Shown: piece by piece, positions 23,388 to 30,172 of the stretch
How the letters are laid out: every line of letters starts with the position of its first letter
How positions within the stretch are numbered: the first letter of the stretch is position 1
NCBI GenBank assembly: GCA_026981865.1
Contig: JALSIA010000215.1
Location: 1 to 38,841, forward strand
Source of the DNA: Thermaceae bacterium
GTDB taxonomy: Bacteria > Deinococcota > Deinococci > Deinococcales > Marinithermaceae
DNA length: 38,841 nt
Direction: 5' to 3'
Notes under the pieces: generated by a model
Told to the model about the DNA's origin: nothing
The model's database searches: none
Seen by the model: the letters and a program-made list of their open reading frames with translations, nothing else
Program-made: the position numbers and the translations under genes

Positions 23388-24185
23388 CTAGCGCCGCTGG
23401 CAGCGCGGGCAGACGTGGGTGGAGCGCCCGCCGAGGACGAGGCGTTCGATCGTCCGTCCGCAGCGCGGGCAGGCCTCGCCGGCGCGGCCGTAGACCGCGT
23501 GCTCGATCTGGAAGTAGCCGGGCTCGCCGTCGGGCCTCGTGTAGGCCCCGTCGCCCAGCGTCGAACCGCCCAGGTCGACGGCGCGGCGCAGCACCCCGCG
23601 CACCGCACGGTGAAGCCTTTGCACCTCCTCAAAGGCGAGCGCGTTCGCGATTCGGGCCGGATGCAGCCGCGCCTTCCACAGCGCCTCGTCGGCGTAGATG
23701 TTGCCCAGCCCCGCCACCGGCTCCTGGCTGAGCAGGGCCGTTTTGAGCACGCGGGAGGTGCGCGCCAGGCGAGCGGCAAGGGCACGGGCCGTGAAGCCGC
23801 GGTCGAGCGGTTCCGGACCCATGCGGGCGAGCGTGGGCAGCGCCCGGTAATCGCCCGCGGGTACCGCCCGCAGTCTGCCGAAGCGGCGCGGGTCGTTGAA
23901 GAAGACGGTGGCCCCCTCGAACTCGAGCCGCACACGGGTGTGCGTCCCCTCATCCAAGCGCAGGCTGCCGCTCATCCCCAGGTGCACGATCAGTTCGAGC
24001 CGGCCCTCGAGCGCGAAGATGAGGTACTTGCCGCGGCGACGCAGCGCGCGCACCCGCCGTCCCGCCGCGCCTTCCGCGCCGCGGTAGCGCGCCGGATCGT
24101 CGTGCTCCAGCCCCAGCAGCCTGCGGCCGACCACGACCGGGGCCAGCATGCGCCGAACCGTCTCAACCTCGGGAAGCTCGGGCAT
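23388..24185 (-). CDS. mutM: Formamidopyrimidine-DNA glycosylase MutM (Fpg)
   Basis: Base-excision repair enzyme that removes 8-oxoguanine and formamidopyrimidines and cuts the abasic site. The 265 residues begin with the invariant PELPEVETVRR (the proline after the initiator Met is the Schiff-base nucleophile). They contain GKYLIF with the conserved Lys and the helix-two-turn-helix GLGNIYADEALW, and end in a zinc finger CPRCG...CPRC (last about 25 residues). The gene begins 9 nt after the hisA stop and is probably cotranscribed with it. Confidence 0.95.
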   Translation of the reverse strand: MPELPEVETVRRMLAPVVVGRRLLGLEHDDPARYRGAEGAAGRRVRALRRRGKYLIFALEGRLELIVHLGMSGSLRLDEGTHTRVRLEFEGATVFFNDPRRFGRLRAVPAGDYRALPTLARMGPEPLDRGFTARALAARLARTSRVLKTALLSQEPVAGLGNIYADEALWKARLHPARIANALAFEEVQRLHRAVRGVLRRAVDLGGSTLGDGAYTRPDGEPGYFQIEHAVYGRAGEACPRCGRTIERLVLGGRSTHVCPRCQRR

Positions 24186-24194
24186 CTCCGTCGT

Positions 24195-24902
24195 TCAGGA
24201 AGCCCACCAGCGGCGGCCGTCGACCGCGCCCTCGTAGAGCGCCTTGCCCACGATCGCGCCCTCCACCCCCAGGCGCTCGAGCCCCTCCAGGTCGGCGTCG
24301 CTGGCGACTCCGCCCCCGGCGATCAGCTCGTGCGGCCAGGCCTCGCGCACGCGGGCGATCACTTCCAGATCGAGCCCTTCGAGGGTGCCGTCGCGACGCA
24401 CGTCGGTGTAGATCAGGGTGCGGAACCCCATCGCGTCGGCGGCGCGCGCCAGCTCGAGCACGTCGCCCGCCTGCCCCTCCTGCCAGCCGGCCACCGCGGC
24501 CTCGAGCCCGCGCCCATCCACGCTGGGGACGACCCGTTCGGAGCCCAGGGCCTCGAGCATCCGCGCCGCCTCGCGCGGCGCCCGCACCAGCACCGTGCCG
24601 ATGATCACCCGCTCGGCCCCCAGCCCCAGCACCGCTTCGGCCTCGTCCAGGGTGCGTACGCCGCCCCCAACCTCGAAACCCATGGCCAGCGCCGCCGCAA
24701 TGCGGCGGATCTGCGCGCGGTTGTCCCCGCGCCCCAGCGCGGCATCGAGATCGACGACGTGCAGCAGCGAGGCGCCCTGTTCTTCCCAGTAGAGCGCTGC
24801 GCCCACCGGGTCTTCGAAGTAGACGGTCTCGCGCTTCGGATCGCCTTCCACCAAGCGCACGGCCTTGCCGCCCTGGATGTCCACCGCCGGGATCAACTTC
24901 AT
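24195..24902 (-). CDS. hisA: Phosphoribosylformimino-5-aminoimidazole carboxamide ribotide isomerase HisA
   Basis: Fourth step of histidine synthesis, an Amadori rearrangement. The 235-residue (beta-alpha)8 barrel shows the catalytic N-terminal Asp in IPAVDIQGGKAVRLVEGD, the second barrel half with TLIYTDVRRDGTLEG (catalytic Asp region) and the phosphate-binding GGGVRT and AGGGVAS. It is isolated from other his genes in this window. A TATGCT box 6 nt before the ATG suggests a leaderless mRNA. Confidence 0.94.
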   Translation of the reverse strand: MKLIPAVDIQGGKAVRLVEGDPKRETVYFEDPVGAALYWEEQGASLLHVVDLDAALGRGDNRAQIRRIAAALAMGFEVGGGVRTLDEAEAVLGLGAERVIIGTVLVRAPREAARMLEALGSERVVPSVDGRGLEAAVAGWQEGQAGDVLELARAADAMGFRTLIYTDVRRDGTLEGLDLEVIARVREAWPHELIAGGGVASDADLEGLERLGVEGAIVGKALYEGAVDGRRWWAS

Positions 24903-24908
24903 GGCCCC

Positions 24909-24914
24909 AGCATA
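24909..24914 (-). promoter_or_regulatory. Leaderless-type -10 box of hisA
   Basis: TATGCT on the minus strand, then 6 nt and the hisA ATG (24902). No clear -35. It is divergent from the ABC-exporter promoter 30 nt away. Confidence 0.45.
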
Positions 24915-24942
24915 CCCAGGACCGGCGCGTCCTGCGGCTGGA

Positions 24943-24971
24943 TTGACGTCATTTACTTTACGTTGTAAAGT
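24943..24971 (+). promoter_or_regulatory. Promoter with overlapping palindromic operator of the ABC-2 exporter operon
   Basis: TTGACG (24943-24948), a 17-nt spacer and TAAAGT (24966-24971) form a promoter. Over its spacer and -10 lies a perfect inverted repeat ACTTTAC-GTT-GTAAAGT (24955-24971). A winged-helix regulator is encoded as the second gene of the operon, so autorepression by operator binding is likely. Confidence 0.75.
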
Positions 24972-24988
24972 TATTTACGGAGGAACGA

Positions 24989-25537
24989 ATGGACACCAAC
25001 GGGTTCGGCGCCAAAGAAGCCTTGCGCGAAGCGAGCGCGGCGCGCGGTAAAGCCGAGAAGGTGCTGACCGTGTTCAGCGGCCGGCTGCTCGTCTTGTGGG
25101 GCTCGGTCTACCTCGTCATGTACGGCGGCGGCGCCATGGGCTGGGCGCCGCCCTGGCTCTGGCTGCCCCTCGACGCGGCCGCCTTTGCGCTCAGCTTCGC
25201 GCTGGGTAGCCGCGTGGGCGAGGCCTTCCGTACCGAAGTCGGGTCGAGGCTGCGGCGCATCTGGCTTGGGTTCGGCGGGCTGACGGCGCTCACGCTGCTC
25301 GCCTTCATGCTGAGGGGAACGGCGGACCCTCTCTTTTCCTTCGTGGTCAACCAACTGGTGGCCTTCGCCCTCGTCGAAAGCGGCCAAGCGATGGGGCAGC
25401 GCGGCCTGGTGCGCGGCGGGTGGACCCTTGCGGTCGTGAACGCGCTCTTCTTCGCGCTCTGGCCGGACGCCTACCCCTACGCCCTCGCGGGCATGGGTGC
25501 GCTCGCGGTGGCGGCGGGCCTCGGGCGGGTGAGGTGA
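24989..25537 (+). CDS. Hypothetical multi-pass membrane protein of the exporter operon
   Basis: A 182-residue protein with a short charged N-terminus (about 28 residues, ALREASAARGKAEKV) and about five hydrophobic segments: LLVLWGSVYLVMYGG, WLWLPLDAAAFALSFALG, LGGLTALTLLAF-like, LFSFVVNQLVAFALV and ALFFALWPDAYPYALAGMGALAV. I recognise no named family. It is the first gene behind the operator, with GGAGG 5 nt before the ATG. It lies 1 nt from the regulator gene, so it is part of a membrane protein-regulator-ATPase-permease operon and may sense or assist the exporter. Confidence 0.8.
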   Translation: MDTNGFGAKEALREASAARGKAEKVLTVFSGRLLVLWGSVYLVMYGGGAMGWAPPWLWLPLDAAAFALSFALGSRVGEAFRTEVGSRLRRIWLGFGGLTALTLLAFMLRGTADPLFSFVVNQLVAFALVESGQAMGQRGLVRGGWTLAVVNALFFALWPDAYPYALAGMGALAVAAGLGRVR

Positions 25538-25538
25538 C

Positions 25539-25862
25539 GTGCGCTTCGATGAGCTCATCCACCAACCCACGCGGCTCAAGATCATGGCCTACCTTACGGG
25601 CCTGGGGGCCGACGCACAGGTGGAGTTCGGAACCCTGCAGCGCGAGCTCGAGCTCACCGAGGGCAACCTCTCGCGCCACCTCGCCAGGTTGGAAAAAGCG
25701 GGGTACGTGCGCATCGAAAAAGGCTACGAAAAGAAACGGCCGCGAACCTGGATCCGCCTCACCGGTGCGGGCCGCGACGCACTCGAAGACCACCTGGCGG
25801 CCCTGGAAGAGCTGGCGCGCACGGCCCGCTATCCGGGCGCGGCCGTCCGGGAGGAACAATGA
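25539..25862 (+). CDS. Winged-helix transcriptional regulator
   Basis: A 107-residue DNA-binding protein with a GTG start. MRFDELIHQPTRLKIMAYLTGL is followed by a helix-turn-helix (FGTLQRELELTEGNLSRHLARLEKAGYVRIEKGY) and a beta wing with KKRPRTWIRLTGAGRDAL. This matches the small HTH_34/ArsR-like group often joined to ABC-2 transporters. No effector domain or metal-binding Cys is present, so the signal is unknown. It overlaps the ATPase gene by 4 nt and probably binds the palindrome at 24955-24971. Confidence 0.88.
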   Translation: MRFDELIHQPTRLKIMAYLTGLGADAQVEFGTLQRELELTEGNLSRHLARLEKAGYVRIEKGYEKKRPRTWIRLTGAGRDALEDHLAALEELARTARYPGAAVREEQ

Positions 25863-26731
25863 TCGCAGCGGTCGAAAACGTCCACAAAAGGTTGGGCAAG
25901 GTCCAAGCGCTTCGGGGCGTCTCGCTCGACGTGCGGGAGGGTGAGCTGCTCGCCCTGCTGGGCCCCAACGGCGCTGGAAAGACCACCCTGGTCAGCCTGC
26001 TCGTCGGGCTGCGCGCCCCCGACCGGGGTAAAGTGCGGCTGGCGGGCGGCGACCCGCGCCAACCCGCAACCCGCCGCGTCCTGGGCCTCACCCCGCAGGC
26101 CACCGGCTTCCCGCCCGCGCTGCGGGTGCGCGAGGTGGTCGAGCTGGTGCGGGCCCACTATTCCCATCCCCAACCCACGGATGCGCTGCTCGATCGCTTC
26201 GGCCTGGGCGAGCTGGCCGCGCGCAACGTGCAGGCCCTCTCCGGTGGGCAGGCGCGTCGCCTGGCCGTGGCTCTGGCCTTCGCCGGAAACCCCCGCCTGG
26301 CGGTGCTGGACGAGCCCACGACCGGCCTCGACGTCGAATCGCGCCGGGCGCTGTGGCGCGAAATCGAGCGCTTCAAGCAGGAAGGCGGGACGGTGCTGCT
26401 CACCACCCACTACCTCGAGGAGGCGGAGGCCCTCGCCGACCGGGTCGCGGTCATGAACCGCGGCCGCGTCGTGAGCGAGGGCAGCCCCGAGGCCATCAAG
26501 CGCCGGGTCGGGCTCAAACGCGTGCGTTTCCGCGCGGCCGAGCGCCCCGAACTGGCCGGCGTGGAGCGCTACGAACGCGAAGGTGACCTCCACACCTTCT
26601 GGACCGCCGACGCCGACGCGCTGGTGCGCCGCATCGCCGAACAAGGCGTGGCGTTTGCCGACCTGGAGGTCCTTCCGATCAGTCTGGAAGAGGCGTTCCT
26701 GGCCGTGCTCGACGGAGAGGTGCAGGCATGA
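25859..26731 (+). CDS. ABC transporter ATP-binding protein (ABC-2 exporter type)
   Basis: ATPase of an exporter, 290 residues. Walker A GPNGAGKTT (about 38-46), Q-loop TPQATGF, signature ALSGGQARRLAVAL, Walker B LAVLDEPTTGLD and the switch His in TTHYLEEAE are all intact. A C-terminal region (about 215-290) of the DrrA/NodI/CcmA kind follows. Such pairs export drugs, lipids, peptides or antibiotics; nothing here fixes the substrate. It overlaps both the regulator gene upstream and the permease gene downstream by 4 nt. Confidence 0.94.
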   Translation: MIAAVENVHKRLGKVQALRGVSLDVREGELLALLGPNGAGKTTLVSLLVGLRAPDRGKVRLAGGDPRQPATRRVLGLTPQATGFPPALRVREVVELVRAHYSHPQPTDALLDRFGLGELAARNVQALSGGQARRLAVALAFAGNPRLAVLDEPTTGLDVESRRALWREIERFKQEGGTVLLTTHYLEEAEALADRVAVMNRGRVVSEGSPEAIKRRVGLKRVRFRAAERPELAGVERYEREGDLHTFWTADADALVRRIAEQGVAFADLEVLPISLEEAFLAVLDGEVQA

Positions 26732-27456
26732 AGCTCTGGATGGCTCACACCAAGGCCGAGCTGCTCGCGCTGCTGCGCACCCCCGGCTTCCTGATCCCCA
26801 CCATGCTGTTCCCTTCGATGTTCTTCCTGATGTTCGCGGCCCCCAACCTTCCCAGCACCGCCGCCGCCAACTTCGCCACCGGTTCGTTCATGACCTTCGC
26901 GGTCTTCACGGTCACCTTCTTCCAGTTCGGCGTGGGCACGGCGAACGAGCGGGAAAACCCCTGGAGCAGCTTCGTGCGCACGCTCCCGGCCTCCCCCCTC
27001 TACCGCAACGCCGCCAAGGTGACCACCGCCGCGGTGCTCGCGCTGCTCGCCGCGCTGGTGCTCGTCCTCGCCTCCGCCGCCTCCACACCGCTCGACCTTC
27101 CGCTCGCGCGCTGGCCCCGCATCTTCCTGGCCCTCGCTGCGGGGGGCGTGATGATGGGCATGCTGGGGACCGCCCTCGCCTACCTGGTCACGCCCAAGGC
27201 GGCGCTGCCGCTCGCCAACCTGATCTACCTGCCCCTCGCCTTCATAGGCGGCATGTGGATGCCTCCGGAGCTGCTGCCAAAGATCGTTCAGGAAATCAGC
27301 CCCTACCTGCCCTCGCGTCAATGGATGGAACTGGTGTGGCCGGCTGTCGGCGACGGTTCTTGGGACGTCGGGCACTGGCTGGCCGTCGCTGGGTTCACGG
27401 TGGCGTTCGCTGCCCTCGCCGGCTGGGCGCAGCGGCGCGACGAGGCCGTGCGCTGA
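26728..27456 (+). CDS. ABC-2 type transporter permease
   Basis: Membrane subunit of the exporter, 242 residues with six expected helices, e.g. LIPTMLFPSMFFLMFAA and FAVFTVTFFQFGVG. The family feature ENPWSSFVRTLPASPLYRNAAK lies at about 74-95. LIYLPLAFIGGMWMPPELLPKIVQEISPYLPSRQWMEL is typical of the ABC2_membrane proteins near the last helices. It overlaps the ATPase by 4 nt and is the last gene of the operon. Confidence 0.92.
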   Translation: MKLWMAHTKAELLALLRTPGFLIPTMLFPSMFFLMFAAPNLPSTAAANFATGSFMTFAVFTVTFFQFGVGTANERENPWSSFVRTLPASPLYRNAAKVTTAAVLALLAALVLVLASAASTPLDLPLARWPRIFLALAAGGVMMGMLGTALAYLVTPKAALPLANLIYLPLAFIGGMWMPPELLPKIVQEISPYLPSRQWMELVWPAVGDGSWDVGHWLAVAGFTVAFAALAGWAQRRDEAVR

Positions 27457-27500
27457 CGGCGGCCCTCGCTTAGAATGAAAGGGAGCGTTCCAGGAAGGCG

Positions 27501-28049
27501 GTGAGGGCTTTGCGAAAGAAACGCGACCGCAGCAACGTCTTCGTAGGCTTCATGTTCCTGGGCATGGGCCTTGGCTGGCTGCTCGGCCACCTCGCGGCCG
27601 GCCTCTTCATTGGCATGGGGCTGGGGTTCATCGCCCAGGCCTTTCTGGAAGAAAGAGGGGCCGACGAGCGAGCCGAACCCGAGGAACCCGAGATTCCCGA
27701 GCGCGAACCCGCGGAGGCGGCCCCGACCACCCCGGCGCACGAAGCCGGGACGCCCCCGGTCGCGGAGGCGCACGCCGACCGACCCGACGTCGACGCCGTG
27801 TGGGCGCGCATCGCCGCGCACCAGGGCGAGACCTTTCACCTGCTCAAGGGGCAGCCGTTCACCTACCGCGTCGAGGGCCACGCGGTCGTACCCAGCACCG
27901 CCAAGGTCCGGATCCAGAAGAGCCAGTTCGCCAAGGCGCTCGGTGCCGTGCCTTTCGAGAAGGTGGCCGACGTGCCCAAGGACGTCTTCGGCCCTTCGTA
28001 CGTCTACGCGATCCTGATGGACCCGCGGATCCGGGGCGACGACTGGTAG
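27501..28049 (+). CDS. Membrane-anchored hypothetical protein with a C-terminal soluble domain
   Basis: Not recognised. The 182 residues have a Gly-rich hydrophobic N-terminus (about 12-47, FMFLGMGLGWLLGHLAAGLFIGMGLG, probably a two-helix hairpin). An acidic, Pro-rich linker (about 50-92) and a C-terminal domain (about 93-170, GETFHLLKGQPFTYRVEGHAVVPSTAKVRIQKSQFAKAL) follow. The C-terminal domain resembles small DNA-binding-like modules in my reading only. The start is uncertain: GTG at 27501 or TTG at 27510. A TAGAAT box at 27471-27476 could be its -10. The last residues MDPRIRGDDW look like translation of an inserted repeat rather than native protein. Confidence 0.72.
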   Translation: MRALRKKRDRSNVFVGFMFLGMGLGWLLGHLAAGLFIGMGLGFIAQAFLEERGADERAEPEEPEIPEREPAEAAPTTPAHEAGTPPVAEAHADRPDVDAVWARIAAHQGETFHLLKGQPFTYRVEGHAVVPSTAKVRIQKSQFAKALGAVPFEKVADVPKDVFGPSYVYAILMDPRIRGDDW

Positions 28050-28100
28050 TTCGGCACCCCGCAACCCGCCGGCAGTAGGCTGTGCGCCCGCCATCCAGGA

Positions 28101-28145
28101 CGAACCCTGCAGGGGTAAGCTTCGTGGCCTGCCCCGGGCTCGACC
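28101..28145. repeat. Imperfect direct repeat, copy 1
   Basis: Begins CGAACCCTGCAG and contains GGCCTGCCC at 28126-28134. The same two blocks recur 129 bp later with a spacing of 20 rather than 21 nt. Confidence 0.55.
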
Positions 28146-28149
28146 CGGG
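28133..28149. repeat. REP-like hairpin CCCGGG-CTCGA-CCCGGG
   Basis: Six-base-pair perfect stem with a 5-nt loop. Read on the minus strand it gives GATCCCGGGTCGAGCCCGGG, which resembles the short palindromic repeats scattered between genes of many GC-rich bacteria. It could also act as a terminator of the convergent genes. Confidence 0.5.
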
Positions 28150-28229
28150 ATCGCACGGGCCTGCGACCGCACGTACGGAACGGCGGGGTTGTTGCAACGT
28201 GCGTACACTTCCTTTTGCGTTAACGCGAA

Positions 28230-28274
28230 CGAGCCCTGCAGAAACGAGGTCCGGGCCTGCCCTGGATGCGGTCC
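28230..28274. repeat. Imperfect direct repeat, copy 2
   Basis: Begins CGAGCCCTGCAG and contains GGCCTGCCC at 28254-28262, matching copy 1 in order and spacing. Confidence 0.55.
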
Positions 28275-28358
28275 GACACCGCACAGTCCGTCCAAGCCGA
28301 CTAAACTATGAATCATCCACGTTTCGCGTCCCCGACACCACAAACCGGGGTTCCGCGC

Positions 28359-29249
28359 TCAGAGGATCTTCTTACCCAGAAGGCTCGCGGCCAGCTCGAC
28401 GACGATCTCGGCCGTACGGTTCCGTTCGTCGAGGATCGGGTTGACCTCCACCAGATCCAGGCTGGTCACGATGCCCGCATCGGAAAGGAGCTCCATCAAC
28501 AGGTGGGCCTCGCGGTAGGTCAGCCCCCCGGGCACGGGCGTGCCCACGCCGGGCGCCACCGTGGGGTCGAGCACGTCGGCGTCGAAGGAGACGTGCACCC
28601 GTTCCACGCGCTCGAGCTGGGCCACCACGTTAGCCGCCACCGTGGGAACGCCCATGCGGTCGATCTCCTTCATCGTGTACACCGTCACCCCGGCCCGCTG
28701 CAGCAGCTCCCGCTCGCCGGGGTCGACGCTGCGCACCCCGACGAGGACGACGTCCTGCGGCTCGAGGGGTTCGCCGCCCCCGATCCGCACCAGCCGTTCG
28801 TCGCCGTAACCCAGGAGCGCAGCCAACGGCATGCCGTGGATGTTGCCCGAAGGGCTGGTCTCCGGGGTGTTGAAGTCGGCGTGGGCGTCGATCCAGATCA
28901 GCCCCGTTCGACCGCGCTGCACGCCGCGTACGGAACCCATGCTGATCGAATGGTCGCCCCCCAACACCACCGGTAGGGCGGCGTCGTCGAGGGCGGACAG
29001 CTCCCGGGCCAGCGCCTCGCAGGTCGAACGGATCGGTTCCAGGTGGTGCAGTCCTCCGGGGACACCCCCGTTCTTCTTGAGGGTTTCGACGACCGGCACC
29101 TCCAGGTCGCCCAGATCGAGGACGGCATAGTCGAGGGCGCGAATGGCCTCGTGCAACCGCGCGTAGCGGATGGCGCTGGGCCCCATGTCCACGCCGCGCC
29201 GACCGGCGCCAAGGTCCATGGGCACCCCTACGATGACGGCCTGCTTCAT
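28359..29249 (-). CDS. rocF: Arginase
   Basis: Hydrolyses arginine to ornithine and urea with two Mn ions. The 296 residues carry all ureohydrolase metal-binding motifs: GGDHSISMGS, DAHADFNTPETSPSGNIHG (Asp, His, Asp), SFDADVLDP (two Asp) and LDLVEVNPILD (Glu). The SPSGNIHGMPLA loop is characteristic of arginase rather than agmatinase. The ATG at 29249 (MKQAVIVGVPMDLGAG) is chosen over an in-frame one nine codons upstream, because a TACAAT box lies 7 nt before it, fitting a leaderless transcript, and because the family starts here. Divergent from yceD. Confidence 0.92.
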   Translation of the reverse strand: MKQAVIVGVPMDLGAGRRGVDMGPSAIRYARLHEAIRALDYAVLDLGDLEVPVVETLKKNGGVPGGLHHLEPIRSTCEALARELSALDDAALPVVLGGDHSISMGSVRGVQRGRTGLIWIDAHADFNTPETSPSGNIHGMPLAALLGYGDERLVRIGGGEPLEPQDVVLVGVRSVDPGERELLQRAGVTVYTMKEIDRMGVPTVAANVVAQLERVERVHVSFDADVLDPTVAPGVGTPVPGGLTYREAHLLMELLSDAGIVTSLDLVEVNPILDERNRTAEIVVELAASLLGKKIL

Positions 29250-29256
29250 GGCCTGT

Positions 29257-29262
29257 ATTGTA
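29257..29262 (-). promoter_or_regulatory. Leaderless-type -10 box of the arginase gene
   Basis: TACAAT on the minus strand, 7 nt before the ATG at 29249. The -35 is not clear. Confidence 0.5.
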
Positions 29263-29310
29263 GCAGAAGGAAACACAAATATTAGCGTCTGTATCTTATT
29301 TCTTCAATTA

Positions 29311-29327
29311 TGCATACCTTTGCATAC
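29311..29327 (+). promoter_or_regulatory. Tandem TGCATAC sites before the yceD-fab promoter
   Basis: TGCATAC occurs at 29311-29317 and 29321-29327, exactly 10 bp apart, and ends 3 nt before the -35. This suits a DNA-binding protein with two half-sites on one face of the helix. The first copy is also part of the palindrome TATGCATA (29309-29316). The binding protein is unknown. Confidence 0.45.
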
Positions 29328-29330
29328 ATC

Positions 29331-29359
29331 TTGACCCGCGGTCGAAACGGGCGTATACT
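29331..29359 (+). promoter_or_regulatory. Promoter of yceD and probably the fab cluster, leaderless type
   Basis: TTGACC (29331-29336), 17-nt spacer, TATACT (29354-29359), then 7 nt to the ATG at 29367. It is near-consensus and places the transcription start at the start codon. Confidence 0.8.
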
Positions 29360-29366
29360 TACAAGG

Positions 29367-29909
29367 ATGGACGTACGCGAACTGCAAAGCATCAACCTCG
29401 CCCAGATTCTCAAGGAGCCGGGCACCGCCGCAGCGGAGGGCGTGATCCGCGAAGCGATCACCGCCGGCGAGGACGTGTTGCCGCTCCAGGGCGAGGCCGA
29501 ATGGAGCGTCACCGTCACCAGCGCGGGCGAGGAGTTCTGGCTCTCCGGCGAGGTGCACGGCACGGTCCTGATGGAGTGCCGGCGCTGCCTCAAGCCCACG
29601 CCCCAACCGGTGGACGCCTACTTTCAGCACCTGCTCGAGTTCCACCCCGAGGTCGAAGAACTGACGCTGGTGCAGAACGAGGACGACGAGGACGTCTACC
29701 GCTTCGGCGAGCCGGATCTGGACCTCAGCTTCTTCCTGGCCCAGGCCTTCGCCCTGGCCATGCCCTACACCGCCCTTTGCGACGAGTCCTGCAAGGGCCT
29801 CTGCCCCGTCTGCGGCGCCGACCTGAACGTCACCGACTGCGGCCACGTCCAGGGGGATGCCGTCTCCGGGGCCTTGGCCGAGCTCGGCAAATTCCTGGAC
29901 GAGGTGTAG
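29367..29909 (+). CDS. yceD: YceD/DUF177-family protein
   Basis: Family found beside rpmF in most bacteria and linked, in plants and bacteria, to 23S rRNA or large-subunit maturation; biochemical role not settled. The 180 residues contain VLMECRRCLKP (about residues 70-80) and a second Cys cluster CDESCKGLCPVCGADLN (about 138-154), which probably bind a metal together. The start at 29367 is chosen from the leaderless promoter just upstream; an in-frame ATG at 29310 would include the promoter. First gene of the rpmF-fab block. Confidence 0.88.
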   Translation: MDVRELQSINLAQILKEPGTAAAEGVIREAITAGEDVLPLQGEAEWSVTVTSAGEEFWLSGEVHGTVLMECRRCLKPTPQPVDAYFQHLLEFHPEVEELTLVQNEDDEDVYRFGEPDLDLSFFLAQAFALAMPYTALCDESCKGLCPVCGADLNVTDCGHVQGDAVSGALAELGKFLDEV

Positions 29910-29935
29910 AGAAAACCCCGTTCGGGTGCTATAAT
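29907..29935 (+). promoter_or_regulatory. Promoter of rpmF (extended -10)
   Basis: TATAAT (29930-29935) preceded by TGC gives an extended -10; TAGAGA (29907-29912) stands at a 17-nt spacing as a weak -35. It would give rpmF an extra promoter inside the operon. A GCCC/GGGC hairpin and GAGGAGGAGAG lie in the leader. Confidence 0.65.
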
Positions 29936-29973
29936 GCGCGGGTCTGCCCCGAGCGGGCACGAGGAGGAGAGAG

Positions 29974-30171
29974 ATGGCGAAGCACCCCGTACCCAAGAAG
30001 AAAACTTCCAAGGCGCGCAAGGGCGCCCGGCGCAGCCACCACGCCCTGAGCGCGCCCACGCTGGTCACCTGCCCGCAGTGCCACGCCAAGAAGCCGCCGC
30101 ACACCGTCTGCCCCGAGTGCGGTTACTACGACGGCCGCCCCGTGCTCGACCTCGGCACCCCGGAGGCGTAA
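29974..30171 (+). CDS. rpmF: 50S ribosomal protein bL32
   Basis: A 65-residue ribosomal protein starting [20 protein letters not shown], the invariant L32 start. It has two CxxC pairs (TCPQCHAKK and [10 protein letters not shown]) that form a zinc ribbon, so it is the zinc-binding (C+) type. It follows yceD as in most bacteria. fabH begins one base after its stop. plsX, usually next, is absent here. Confidence 0.97.
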   Translation: MAKHPVPKKKTSKARKGARRSHHALSAPTLVTCPQCHAKKPPHTVCPECGYYDGRPVLDLGTPEA

Positions 30172-30172
30172 C

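Larger units (their letters stand above)
28050..28358. other. Non-coding gap between the hypothetical protein and arginase genes, with repeats and palindromes
   Basis: No credible gene. The gap holds an imperfect direct repeat (28101-28145 and 28230-28274), a CCCGGG-CTCGA-CCCGGG hairpin (28133-28149) and a GCGTTAACGC palindrome (28217-28226). It is less GC-biased and less coding-like than its surroundings. No clear terminator for either of the converging genes is seen apart from these hairpins. Confidence 0.6.

Noticed and set aside
28082-28444. A 120-codon plus-strand open frame in the repeat-bearing gap
   Set aside because: It crosses repeats and palindromes and runs antisense into the end of the arginase gene; no ribosome-binding site or domain.
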